Notes under the pieces: model-generated | What the model saw: the letters and a program-made list of their open reading frames with translations, nothing else | Told to the model about the DNA's origin: nothing | The model's database searches: none | Position numbers and translations under genes: made by a program | DNA from: Opitutales bacterium | GTDB taxonomy: Bacteria > Verrucomicrobiota > Verrucomicrobiia > Opitutales > UBA953 | Length of the DNA stretch: 62,214 bases | Direction: 5' to 3' | Assembly: GCA_024697185.1 (NCBI GenBank) | Contig: JAILGB010000028.1 | Coordinates: forward strand, 1 to 62,214 | In this document: positions 44,254 through 52,753 of the stretch, piece by piece | Layout of the letters: every line of letters starts with the position of its first letter | How positions within the stretch are numbered: the first letter of the stretch is position 1

Positions 44254-45642
44254 TTAGGAATACGACCGGTTGATTTTGTCCGCGACGTCCTTGTAAGAGG
44301 CATCCGCCATATAAATTGCCTTGTATTCGGCGAGCGCGGCGGCGCTGTCTCCCGATTTTTCGAGAGCCGTCGCCAACTCATAAACAATATCTTTCTTGAT
44401 ATCGCTCATCTGCTTGAGTTCATCCTTGGCGGCCCTCAACTGATCGGCAGCGAGGTCAAATTTACCCGACTTGACAAACGCGCGGCCGAGATTGAGCATC
44501 GCCGCGTGGCGATTTTTGGGCGCGCGCTGCGCCAACTGCAGCTCCCGAATCGCACCGTTGACATCGTCCGCCGCCAAAAGTCGCAGACCGTAATCATAAC
44601 GATAATTGTAATCATTGGGATATTTTTCGACGAGCGCTTTGATGGATTGCAGACTGTAGTCGTCAAGCGACGCCTTGAGTGATGCCAGATATTCCTTGTA
44701 TTCGGCATCGTCCGGATTTTCCTTCAAATAATCTTCCGCCTCTTTGATCCGCTTTTCGTAATTTTCCAACATCAGCGCATGTTCCTGCTTTTCGAGCGTC
44801 GCGTCCACTTTGCCGTTTTCCGTCTCGCGGGCGCGTTGGATCGCTTCGACAGCGGCATCAAGATCGCCAAGCACCTTGTAGTTGCGCGCCAACTCGCGAT
44901 AAAGCTGCAAGTCCGCCGGATTCTTTTCGATCTGCGCCTGCAAATCGACAATCGCCTCCTTGGCGGTTTCCTCGTCCGAGACGACGCGACTTTTCTTTTC
45001 CAACTCGATCGCTTTGTCAGAATTCGCCAACTTGGAACGATAGTCCTTGCTTTCATCCCAAGCGCCGTTATTCATCGTCTGCGCGACGGAGACCTGGCGG
45101 GCGAGTTCCTGCAGATCTCCGTTGTTCGGGAACTTTTTTAAAGCCGCATCAACGACCGTGAGGGCGCGATCCGGATCTTTGTCCTTGAGGAGAGCTGATA
45201 CCAATTTCGAAAAATTTTCCATCTTGGGATCGACCGCCACGATGTTTTCATAAGCGACGCCGACGACGTCCCACAATCCGGCGGCTTCACCGGCGTTTGC
45301 CAAAGACATGTTCGCCGCGTAGTCATAGGGATCCTTGCAGAGTTTTTTTTCTGCGTCCATCATCGCTTTTCGCGGATCTTTAAGAGCGGCTTTGACACTG
45401 ACGACACCCATAGCGGCAATGGCTTTGGAAAAGCCGCTGAGTGTTGACGGCCGCTTCCCGCTTGCAAGTTTTTGCGCCTGGTGCAAAAGGCGTCTGACCT
45501 GCGTGCATTCGGGATGGCGGCCGATCACCGCCAGGCAGGTTTCCATCGCGACACCGGCGCTGCCGCTTTTTATTGCATTTTCCGCCGCGGCAATCTGTTT
45601 TTGCTCACGCGGATCGATTTCAGTCAAAAGAACTCTTGCCAT
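44254..45642 (-). CDS. Cytoplasmic TPR-repeat protein
   Basis: A 462-residue, nearly all-helical protein with no signal peptide. TPR units include AIKSGSAGVAMETCLAVIGR, ELARNYKVLGDLDAAVEAIQ, YGLRLLAADDVNGAIRELQL and LGRAFVKSGKFDLAADQLRA, in the order of a superhelical scaffold. One weakly hydrophobic stretch near residue 75 (FSKAIAAMGVVSVKAAL) is too short to be a confident membrane helix. Role unknown. The gene holds no GGGAACG word, like the other TPR gene. It has its own promoter and hairpin. Confidence 0.85.
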   Translation of the reverse strand: MARVLLTEIDPREQKQIAAAENAIKSGSAGVAMETCLAVIGRHPECTQVRRLLHQAQKLASGKRPSTLSGFSKAIAAMGVVSVKAALKDPRKAMMDAEKKLCKDPYDYAANMSLANAGEAAGLWDVVGVAYENIVAVDPKMENFSKLVSALLKDKDPDRALTVVDAALKKFPNNGDLQELARQVSVAQTMNNGAWDESKDYRSKLANSDKAIELEKKSRVVSDEETAKEAIVDLQAQIEKNPADLQLYRELARNYKVLGDLDAAVEAIQRARETENGKVDATLEKQEHALMLENYEKRIKEAEDYLKENPDDAEYKEYLASLKASLDDYSLQSIKALVEKYPNDYNYRYDYGLRLLAADDVNGAIRELQLAQRAPKNRHAAMLNLGRAFVKSGKFDLAADQLRAAKDELKQMSDIKKDIVYELATALEKSGDSAAALAEYKAIYMADASYKDVADKINRSYS

Positions 45643-45670
45643 AAGTATGAAATAGGGTAACTACATTGAA

Positions 45671-45699
45671 ATTATGCCTTTGGCGGCGGCATATTGCAA
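45671..45699 (-). promoter_or_regulatory. Promoter of the TPR gene
   Basis: TTGCAA, 17 nt, CATAAT on the minus strand, with the -10 about 28 nt before the ATG at 45642, so this transcript would have a short leader. Confidence 0.5.
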
Positions 45700-45711
45700 G
45701 ATAAAACAAAA

Positions 45712-45743
45712 GCGTTCCCGCGGTAAAAAACCTGCGGGAACGC
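45712..45743 (-). terminator. pyrD hairpin built from an inverted GGGAACG pair, third copy adjacent
   Basis: GCGTTCCCGC (45712-45721) and GCGGGAACGC (45734-45743) form a perfect 10-bp stem with loop GGTAAAAAACCT, which can extend the stem by three pairs. A third copy follows at 45751-45759, adjoining the pyrD stop. Confidence 0.7.
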
Positions 45744-45763
45744 GATTTGCGCGGGAACGGGAA

Positions 45764-46876
45764 TCAACGCCCCCATTCCTGTCCGGCATGGGGAATATCT
45801 GTCTGATTCCATGCGTAGGCCTTGGCAATCTCGCTGGCAAAAAACGGTCCCCGGTAAATCATACCGCTGTAAATCTGAACAAGCGAGGCGCCGACCGCGA
45901 GATAGCGGTCAACATCCTCCACGGAGCAAATACCCCCGCTGCCGATGACCGGCAACTTATAATCCGTCGCGCGAACAATATAGCGCACGATATCGAGAGC
46001 TTTTTCAAAAAGCGGAGCGCCGGAAAGTCCGCCCTTGGTCACCACTCCCGGCATATCCGCCGGACGCGTTACCGTCGTGTTGGTCGCGATAAGACCTGAA
46101 ATCTTTGTATCGCTGACGACCTCGAGCACCGCATCGATTTGCGGGAACGTCAAATCCGGTGCGATTTTCAAAAGCAACGGCAGCGCTTTCCCGCCCGTCT
46201 TTTGCGCATAGGCGCGATTTTCGTGCTGAAGTTCCGACAACAGCGTATAAAGCTGCTCATGATTGTGCAGCTCCCGCAAATTGGGCGTATTGGGCGAACT
46301 GATATTGACGACCATATAATCCGCCAGAGGCGCCAATTTTTTAAACGACGCCAAATAGTCTTCAACCGCTTTGTCAAGCGGGCAGACTTTTGACTTGCCG
46401 ATATTAATCCCCAAAACAAAATCACGCTTGCCCTTGCCGCGCCAGGCAAGTTTTGAAATACGTTCCGCCACGACGTCCGCACCGTCGTTCGGGAAGCCGA
46501 AACTATTGACCACCGCCTCTTTTTGCGGATAACGGAAAACACGCGGTTTTTCGTTCCCGGGTTGCGGCTGCTGCGTCACCGTTCCGATTTCGACATGTCC
46601 GAAGCCCAAAGCACCCAAAGCCGGCCAAACGCGCGCCTGTTTGTCAAAACCCGCCGCCAAGCCGACGACATTGGGGAACTTCAAACCGAAGACTTCAATC
46701 GGACGCTGCGGCGGCAAATGCCCGTTCTTCATATTAAAATGTTCCATCAGCGATACCGCCGGACGGAATCTTGACAACAATTTGAGCGCGGACAAACTCT
46801 GATCGTGGGCTTTTTCCGCATCTCTAAAAAGTTTAAAAACAATAGGACGAATAAGCGATTCGTAAAAATAGTCCAT
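45764..46876 (-). CDS. pyrD: Dihydroorotate dehydrogenase (quinone), class 2
   Basis: Start ATG 46876 (MDYFYESLIRP) gives 370 residues. The N-terminal amphipathic helical extension marks the membrane-associated class 2 enzyme. NVVGLAAGFDKQ, HVEIGTVTQQPQPGNEKPR, NSFGFPNDGA, VVNISSPNTPNLREL (catalytic Ser), and the FMN phosphate loop GSGGICSVEDVDRYLAVGA are present. It oxidises dihydroorotate and passes electrons to the quinone pool, which fits the ubiE/menG gene in this window. Its promoter (TTGCCC-17-TAAAAT) is 7 nt from the start. Confidence 0.96.
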   Translation of the reverse strand: MDYFYESLIRPIVFKLFRDAEKAHDQSLSALKLLSRFRPAVSLMEHFNMKNGHLPPQRPIEVFGLKFPNVVGLAAGFDKQARVWPALGALGFGHVEIGTVTQQPQPGNEKPRVFRYPQKEAVVNSFGFPNDGADVVAERISKLAWRGKGKRDFVLGINIGKSKVCPLDKAVEDYLASFKKLAPLADYMVVNISSPNTPNLRELHNHEQLYTLLSELQHENRAYAQKTGGKALPLLLKIAPDLTFPQIDAVLEVVSDTKISGLIATNTTVTRPADMPGVVTKGGLSGAPLFEKALDIVRYIVRATDYKLPVIGSGGICSVEDVDRYLAVGASLVQIYSGMIYRGPFFASEIAKAYAWNQTDIPHAGQEWGR

Positions 46877-46883
46877 ACATTTT

Positions 46884-46912
46884 ATTTTATGCACGAAAAA
46901 TAAGGAGGGCAA
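46884..46912 (-). promoter_or_regulatory. pyrD promoter, leaderless type
   Basis: TTGCCC, 17 nt, TAAAAT on the minus strand; the -10 ends exactly 7 nt before the pyrD ATG. Confidence 0.6.
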
Positions 46913-46920
46913 TTTATTTT

Positions 46921-46969
46921 TCCACCAAAAACAAACACGGCCCCCATACCCGAAGATATGAGAGCCGTG
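46921..46969 (-). terminator. carB Rho-independent terminator with UUCG tetraloop
   Basis: On the minus strand CACGGCTCTCATATC pairs with GGTATGGGGGCCGTG (15 bp with three G-T pairs) closing a TTCG loop, followed by TTTGTTTTTGG. It lies about 60 bp after the carB stop. Confidence 0.88.
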
Positions 46970-47031
46970 GAACTACAAACAAACAAAATAACTAAGAAAG
47001 GATTAACTTTCCTAATACAAATATATTAACA

Positions 47032-50000
47032 CTATTTTACCGCATTTTGCAAGGCTTTATGATGCGCCTGCAAAGAAAGCACATCCGTCTTGCCCGCTTT
47101 CGCCGCGCGAATACCCTCGACAACGGCGGCCGCCGCCGCGAGCGTCGTGAAATACGGCACGCGCAACTTGATCGCATTTTTGCGGATGTAAGAGTCGTCG
47201 ATAATCGAGCGTTTGCCGACCGGCGTATTGATAATCAGCGAGATTTCCTTGTTGACGATTCCGTCAACAATATTCGGGCGTCCCTCATGCTGCTTTTTGA
47301 TCAGCTGGCAGGGAATTCCGTTTTTGCTGAAGAAATCATAGGTTCCCGCCGTCGCCTTGATCGTAAAGCCGAGTTCGGCGAATCCTTTGCCGATTTCAAG
47401 CGCCTGCTGCGTCTTTTCCGCAATCGTGACCAAAACCGTTCCCGAGAACGGCAGGAGGTAGTTGGCGGCTTCTTCCGCTTTGTAAAATGCGGTTCCGAAA
47501 TCGGGAGCGATGCCGAGGACTTCGCCTGTCGAACGCATCTCCGGCCCCAAAACGGGATCGACTTCCGGGAACTTGTCGAAAGGCATCAGCGCCTCCTTGA
47601 CGCCATAATGTGTGCCGGGGACAAAAGCCTTCAAATTCAAATCCGAAAGTTTTTTGCCCATCATCAATTCCGTTGCGGCGCTCGCCATTTGAATATTGCA
47701 AACTTTTGACACCAACGGCACCGTGCGCGAGGCGCGCGGATTAGCCTCGATGACATAAACTTTGCCGTCTTCGATGGCGTATTGCATATTCATCAAACCG
47801 ACAACGCCGAGTTCCTGCGCGATCTTTTTGGTATAGAGCAAAATGTCCGCATATTGTTTTTCGGGAATATGCACCGGCGGGATCACACAGGCGGAGTCTC
47901 CGGAGTGGATGCCGGCGAGTTCGATATGCTCCATTACCGACGGGACAAAAACATCTGTTCCGTCCGAAAGGGCGTCGCACTCGCATTCGAGAGCGTTTCT
48001 CAAAAAGCGGTCGATCAGGAGCGGAGCGTCTTCCGTGACGCCGATCGCCTTGCTGACATATTCTTTCAAGGCTTCGTCGTCATAGACGACTTCCATGCCG
48101 CGGCCGCCCAAAACGAAGGACGGGCGGATCATCACCGGATAACCGACCTTGTGGGCGATTGCCAGGGCTTCATCGATATTGATCGCCATTCCCGCTTCCG
48201 GCATCGGGATTTCCAGCTTTTGCATCATAAGGCGGAACAAATCGCGATCCTCCGCCGTGTCGATCGTATCGATGGACGTGCCGAGAATACGGACTCCAGC
48301 CTCCGACAGTTTGCGAGCGAGATTGAGCGGCGTCTGACCGCCGAACTGGACAATCACGCCCTCCGGCTTTTCGTGTTCATAAATCGCCAGAACATCCTCG
48401 AGGGTCAACGGCTCAAAATAAAGCTTGTCCGAAGTGTCATAGTCCGTCGAAACCGTCTCCGGATTGCAATTGACCATAATCGTCTCATAGCCCAAACGGC
48501 GAAGCGCCATCGCCGCATGGCAGCAGCAATAGTCAAACTCAATGCCCTGACCGATGCGGTTGGGACCGCCGCCGAGCACCATCACCTTTTTCTTGGAGGA
48601 GACGGGAGCGGGATTGACGGGAACGGAATCCGCGTAGGTGGAGAAATAATAGCAGGCGTTTTCGACACCGCTCACGGGAACAGCCTCCCAACGCTCGACC
48701 ACACCCAAGGAAATACGCTTTTCGCGGATCAGCTTTTCGGGGACATCCAAAATCTTTGCCAGATACGCATCCGCGAAACCGTCTTTTTTGGCGCGGACCA
48801 ACAAATCGTCCGACGGGAGCGCCCCCTTTGTCTCGAGTATTTTTTCCTCGAGTTCGACCAATTCGCGGGACTGCTCCAAAAACCAGCGGTTGATGTTTGT
48901 CCTCGCGAAGATTTCATCGATCGTCGCTCCCTTGCGCAGGGCTTCATAAATGACAAAGTGCCGCTCGCTCGACGCCTCTTGCAAAAGCGCCAGCAGTTCA
49001 TCCTTGTCCAAAGTGTTAAAGTTTTTAGCGAAGCCCAAGCCCATGCGTCCGATTTCCAACGAACGGATCGCTTTTTGGAAGGCCTCCTTATAATTTTTGC
49101 CGATACTCATCACCTCGCCAACCGCCTTCATCTGCGTGCCGAGCTTGTCTTGAACCCCCTTGAACTTTTCAAACGCCCAGCGCGCAAATTTTACAACGAC
49201 ATAATCGCCGCCCGGTGTGTATTTGTCGAGAGTGCCGTCCCGCCAATACGGGATGTCGCAAAGATTCAGACCTGACGCCAGTTTGGCCGAAATCAGGGCG
49301 ATGGGGAAGCCCGTTGCCTTGGAAGCCAGCGCCGACGAGCGCGATGTGCGCGGATTGATCTCGATGATAACGACACGACCGTCCTTGGGATTGCGCGCAA
49401 ACTGCACATTGGTGCCGCCGATCACACCGATCGTGTCGATAATCTTCCACGCCTTCTTTTGCAATTCGTTTTGGACGGCGACAGGAACAGTCATCATCGG
49501 CGCCGTGCAAAACGAATCGCCCGTATGGACGCCGCAGGGATCGACATTTTCGATAAAGCAAACCGAAATCATCTTTCCCGTCGCATCTCTGACGACTTCC
49601 ACCTCAAGCTCTTCCCAGCCGAGGATGGACTCCTCAATCAGGCACTGGCCGGTCATCGAAGCCTGCAAACCGCGGGCGACAATCGTTTTGAGCTCGTCAA
49701 GATTGTAAACCAAACCGCCGCCGGCACCGCCCATCGTATAAGCCGGACGCACTACCAGCGGGAAGCCGAGCCGTTCCGAAATCTTTACAGCATCCTCGAC
49801 AGAATAGGCGATATCGCTTTTGGGCATATCAATGCCGATGCGCGACATTGTCTCCTTAAAAATCAAGCGGTCTTCACCGCGTTCGATCGCCTCCAGATTG
49901 ACACCGATCACCTTAACCCCGTATTTTTCAAGAACCCCCTTCTTGTTGAGTTCGATCGCAAGGTTAAGTCCCGTCTGTCCTCCGAGATTGGGCAGCAACG

Positions 50001-50253
50001 CATCCGGACGCTCTTTTTCAATAATCTGCTCGATGCGCTTTTCGTTGAGCGGCTCGATATAAGTGACGTCCGCCATCGCCGTATCCGTCATAATCGTCGC
50101 CGGATTGGAGTTTACCAAGACTATCTTATAGCCGCATTCGCGCAAGGCTTTGCATGCCTGTGTCCCCGAATAGTCAAACTCACAAGCCTGACCGATGACG
50201 ATCGGACCCGAACCGATAATCATTACTGTTTTGATATCATTACGAATTGCCAT
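47032..50253 (-). CDS. carB: Carbamoyl phosphate synthase large subunit
   Basis: Start ATG 50253 (MAIRNDIKTV) gives 1073 residues. Two homologous ATP-grasp halves are seen: IGSGPIVIGQACEFDYSGTQ with VRPAYTMGGAGGG in the first and LGGGPNRIGQGIEFDYCCCH with IRPSFVLGGRGMEVVY in the second. The C-terminal MGS-like allosteric domain contains ATAGTYDFFSKNGIPC and IINTPVGK. It makes carbamoyl phosphate for pyrimidines and arginine. The small subunit gene carA is not in the window. Only two GGGAACG words occur in 3.2 kb. Confidence 0.97.
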   Translation of the reverse strand: MAIRNDIKTVMIIGSGPIVIGQACEFDYSGTQACKALRECGYKIVLVNSNPATIMTDTAMADVTYIEPLNEKRIEQIIEKERPDALLPNLGGQTGLNLAIELNKKGVLEKYGVKVIGVNLEAIERGEDRLIFKETMSRIGIDMPKSDIAYSVEDAVKISERLGFPLVVRPAYTMGGAGGGLVYNLDELKTIVARGLQASMTGQCLIEESILGWEELEVEVVRDATGKMISVCFIENVDPCGVHTGDSFCTAPMMTVPVAVQNELQKKAWKIIDTIGVIGGTNVQFARNPKDGRVVIIEINPRTSRSSALASKATGFPIALISAKLASGLNLCDIPYWRDGTLDKYTPGGDYVVVKFARWAFEKFKGVQDKLGTQMKAVGEVMSIGKNYKEAFQKAIRSLEIGRMGLGFAKNFNTLDKDELLALLQEASSERHFVIYEALRKGATIDEIFARTNINRWFLEQSRELVELEEKILETKGALPSDDLLVRAKKDGFADAYLAKILDVPEKLIREKRISLGVVERWEAVPVSGVENACYYFSTYADSVPVNPAPVSSKKKVMVLGGGPNRIGQGIEFDYCCCHAAMALRRLGYETIMVNCNPETVSTDYDTSDKLYFEPLTLEDVLAIYEHEKPEGVIVQFGGQTPLNLARKLSEAGVRILGTSIDTIDTAEDRDLFRLMMQKLEIPMPEAGMAINIDEALAIAHKVGYPVMIRPSFVLGGRGMEVVYDDEALKEYVSKAIGVTEDAPLLIDRFLRNALECECDALSDGTDVFVPSVMEHIELAGIHSGDSACVIPPVHIPEKQYADILLYTKKIAQELGVVGLMNMQYAIEDGKVYVIEANPRASRTVPLVSKVCNIQMASAATELMMGKKLSDLNLKAFVPGTHYGVKEALMPFDKFPEVDPVLGPEMRSTGEVLGIAPDFGTAFYKAEEAANYLLPFSGTVLVTIAEKTQQALEIGKGFAELGFTIKATAGTYDFFSKNGIPCQLIKKQHEGRPNIVDGIVNKEISLIINTPVGKRSIIDDSYIRKNAIKLRVPYFTTLAAAAAVVEGIRAAKAGKTDVLSLQAHHKALQNAVK

Positions 50254-50291
50254 AGTTTTTAATCGTTTGTAGTTGTTCGAAGTTCCCAATG

Positions 50292-50320
50292 AGTATGTTC
50301 TCTATGGCAAATTTTAGCAA
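50292..50320 (-). promoter_or_regulatory. Candidate carB promoter
   Basis: TTGCTA, 17 nt, CATACT on the minus strand, about 38 nt before the carB ATG. An inverted repeat ACGGGAACAG / CTGTTCCGT at 50331-50351, a degenerate copy of the recurrent word, lies just upstream. Confidence 0.35.
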
Positions 50321-50379
50321 TATTTTTTTAACGGGAACAGCCCTGTTCCGTCTTCCAAAAACTATCGCGTTCCCGCAAA

Positions 50380-51612
50380 TCAGAGGTTCACGGGCGGCGG
50401 CAGGATGCCGTTCTCCCGACTGCGACAAAAAACATTGAAAATAATGCCGACAAAAATGCACATCGTCACCAGATTGCTCCCGCCATAACTGATAAAGGGC
50501 AACGACATTCCCTTCGTCGGCGCCATGCCTGTGATCACAAACATATTGACGCACGCCTGCAAAACGATAAAGAGCAGCGAACCCAGGCAGAGGTTGAAAT
50601 AAAAGACGTCCGTAATCCGCCGCAGACGGTCGATCCCCAACAAAAACAAAAATAAAAACGCCAGCGCAATCGTCACACAAACCACAAAGCCGAATTCCTC
50701 CCCGATGATGGCAAAAACGCAGTCAGTATGCGCCTCCGGCAAAAATCCGCGACACTGGATCCCCTCTCCGAAGCCCTTGCCCGTCGCCCTGCCGCTCGCC
50801 AGCGCCACCAGAGCCTGCCAAAGCTGATAACCCGTATTCTCCACATCCTTTTCAGGATTCATAAACGACGTCACGCGCGCCAGACGGTTGGGCCAGTTGT
50901 AGATCAAAACGCCCAAGCCCGCCAAACCCGTCAGACAGACCGGAAGGACAAAACGCATGCGGGCGTTGGCGACAAACAACAAGGAATAAACGACACAAAC
51001 ACAAAGAATCGACGTCCCCAAATCCGGCTCCAATCCGATCGGGGCGACAATCCCGCCCAAAATGATCGTCGGCAAAATCAAGCCGCGCCACAAATCAAGC
51101 CAGCCCTCACGCGTCAAATTGGGAATAAACGAAAAAGACAAGCGCCACCACTTGAAATTCGGCGTCTGAAAATAACGCTGAGAGACAGAAAGATAATGCG
51201 CCATTACAAGCGTCAGCGCAATCTTCGCGGGATCACTCACCTGCAGATTGAAAAAACCGAGATGGATCCACCGGCACGCGCCCTTGACCGTCAGCCCGAC
51301 ACCGGGGACAAAAACACTGGCCGCCAAAACAATGGCACCCGCATAAATCGACCAGATCAAAAAAGAATTCTCGCAGATTTTTTTAAAATTGATTTTGGTC
51401 GCCACAAAAAAACAAAGCAATGCCGGGAACAAAAAGCCCAACTGATGATAAAACGTGTAATAGTGGTCGCTGTTTTTGTGCGCATAACCGGCACTGCTCT
51501 GCACAAAAATCCCAAAAACAATCAAGATCCCGACAATCAACAGCATCAGCCAGCCTTCCCAGCCGGGTCCCGCCTTCGTTTTCAGCTCCTCGTGAAAATC
51601 TTCGTCCATCAA
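50380..51612 (-). CDS. ftsW: FtsW/RodA/SpoVE-family peptidoglycan glycosyltransferase
   Basis: A 410-residue SEDS protein with about ten membrane helices. Diagnostic blocks are GLTVKGACRWIHLGFFNLQV, SDPAKIALTLVMAHYL, LEPDLGTSILC (catalytic Asp region), EAHTDCVFAIIGEEFGF and LPFISYGGSNL. It polymerises lipid II. The W-I-x-L-G-x-x-x-x-Q-x-S-D-P-A-K and P-E-A-H-T-D-C/F forms favour FtsW over RodA, but no penicillin-binding partner or division cluster is near to decide. It lies between the LysM lipoprotein terminator and carB. Confidence 0.92.
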   Translation of the reverse strand: MMDEDFHEELKTKAGPGWEGWLMLLIVGILIVFGIFVQSSAGYAHKNSDHYYTFYHQLGFLFPALLCFFVATKINFKKICENSFLIWSIYAGAIVLAASVFVPGVGLTVKGACRWIHLGFFNLQVSDPAKIALTLVMAHYLSVSQRYFQTPNFKWWRLSFSFIPNLTREGWLDLWRGLILPTIILGGIVAPIGLEPDLGTSILCVCVVYSLLFVANARMRFVLPVCLTGLAGLGVLIYNWPNRLARVTSFMNPEKDVENTGYQLWQALVALASGRATGKGFGEGIQCRGFLPEAHTDCVFAIIGEEFGFVVCVTIALAFLFLFLLGIDRLRRITDVFYFNLCLGSLLFIVLQACVNMFVITGMAPTKGMSLPFISYGGSNLVTMCIFVGIIFNVFCRSRENGILPPPVNL

Positions 51613-51617
51613 GCTTC

Positions 51618-51662
51618 AAAAAAAATAAATTGCCACCGGAGATCCTGGCTCGCGATGGCAAT
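51618..51662 (-). terminator. Rho-independent terminator after the LysM gene
   Basis: On the minus strand ATTGCCATCG pairs with CGGTGGCAAT (10 bp, one G-T), extended by GAG/CTC past a bulge, then a run of eight T. Confidence 0.88.
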
Positions 51663-51680
51663 CAATCCTGACACTTGAGA

Positions 51681-52535
51681 TTACTCGACAACAGCTTCGC
51701 TCGGTTCTGCCGACACCGTTTCCGTCACAGGAGCAAGTTCCTCCTGTTGCACGGGAGCAGTTTCTTTTTCCTGCACAGGTTTCTGCTCGGGAACGCTCTT
51801 TTCAGGCTCGGGAACATCCTGTTGGGGAGCTGCGGCTTTTTTTTCGCCGGTGCCGCAACGCTGCTCCGTTGTTTTGGGAGCCTCCTTTGACGGGATCGTC
51901 AACTTTTGGCCGATGCGAATATTGTTCGCATTTTTGATATTGTTGGCGGCCATGAGCTCCTTTGTCGTGACGCCGTGAGCCTGCGCGATTTTGCTGAGAG
52001 CGTCGCCGGCTTTCACCACATAGACTTTAGCGTTGGGATCTGTCGCCTTCGCCGCATTTTCCGCCGAAGCGCCGTCTTTCTTTTCGGTCTTTGGCGGAAT
52101 CACCAGCTTGCGGCCTTCGCGCAATGTCGTGTTGCGGGAAATATTGTTGCGTTCGCAAAGCGCGTTGATCGTCGTGCCGTTGTTCTTGGCAATCGACCAA
52201 AGCGAATCGCCGCGCACGACGACATAAACTTTTTCGTTCCCGTTATTCGCGTCCGGCTTGACATCGTTCGTCGCAGGTGGCGGCGGCACCGGGTGAATGG
52301 GCTGCTCTTCCGCCAACGCGGGCTCGTCGAGCGTGATCGGATCTCCGGTGACAACCTCACTTTCCGTCGGCTCGAACGGACGGCTCGAAGTGGGCTCGCC
52401 GGCAACCTGCACATTCGGATGCGTCGCACGATAATGGTTGGTGCGATGCGAACGCGTGGAGCAACCGTTCACCAAAAGGACAAACGCCACGATGTGCAAA
52501 AATACGATACTTGAAACGATAGAGAATACTTTCAT
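51681..52535 (-). CDS. LysM-domain lipoprotein
   Basis: A 284-residue protein with an N-terminal lipoprotein signal (hydrophobic stretch then LLVNGCS, Cys25). A Pro/Glu-rich spacer leads to two LysM domains: YVVVRGDSLWSIAKNNGTTI (about residues 102-146) and YVVKAGDALSKIAQAHGVTT (about 170-213), each ending in a K-L-(V/T)-I-P strand. A disordered P/E/Q/V tail follows. It should bind peptidoglycan as a cell-envelope lipoprotein. No hydrolase domain is attached. The TTTAAT hexamer 7 nt before the ATG is a candidate -10. Confidence 0.9.
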   Translation of the reverse strand: MKVFSIVSSIVFLHIVAFVLLVNGCSTRSHRTNHYRATHPNVQVAGEPTSSRPFEPTESEVVTGDPITLDEPALAEEQPIHPVPPPPATNDVKPDANNGNEKVYVVVRGDSLWSIAKNNGTTINALCERNNISRNTTLREGRKLVIPPKTEKKDGASAENAAKATDPNAKVYVVKAGDALSKIAQAHGVTTKELMAANNIKNANNIRIGQKLTIPSKEAPKTTEQRCGTGEKKAAAPQQDVPEPEKSVPEQKPVQEKETAPVQQEELAPVTETVSAEPSEAVVE

Positions 52536-52542
52536 TGCAGAG

Positions 52543-52548
52543 ATTAAA
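52543..52548 (-). promoter_or_regulatory. Candidate -10 element of the LysM gene
   Basis: TTTAAT on the minus strand ends 7 nt before the ATG at 52535. The 218-bp gap 52536-52753 otherwise holds only A/T-rich sequence, a 15-bp odd palindrome TTCACAAGTTGTGAA near 52692 and one CGTTCCCGC word near 52729; I see no gene or RNA there. Confidence 0.3.
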
Positions 52549-52753
52549 ACGAAATATAAGGGATTGGGAAAATGGGAAAAAGGTATTTGATGTAAATATA
52601 ATAATGAAAGTTCAAAAGAAACTGCAAGTATTTTTTCACAAAAAAATCGGATTTTTTACGGCTCGTTCACCGTTAAAAAACAAATTATTCACAAGTTGTG
52701 AACATTTTGAGAAAAAAATCGTTCCCGCAAGCTCAAAAAGTCTCGCGAAAACT

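Noticed and set aside
50331-50351. ACGGGAACAG / CTGTTCCGT inverted repeat as an ftsW terminator
   Set aside because: On the minus strand it is followed by TTAAAAAAA rather than a T-run, so an intrinsic terminator is not supported.
52686-52706. TTATTCACA beside the palindrome TTCACAAGTTGTGAA as a DnaA box or origin
   Set aside because: One isolated near-match in A/T-rich DNA, with no cluster of boxes and no dnaA, dnaN or gidA-type gene nearby.
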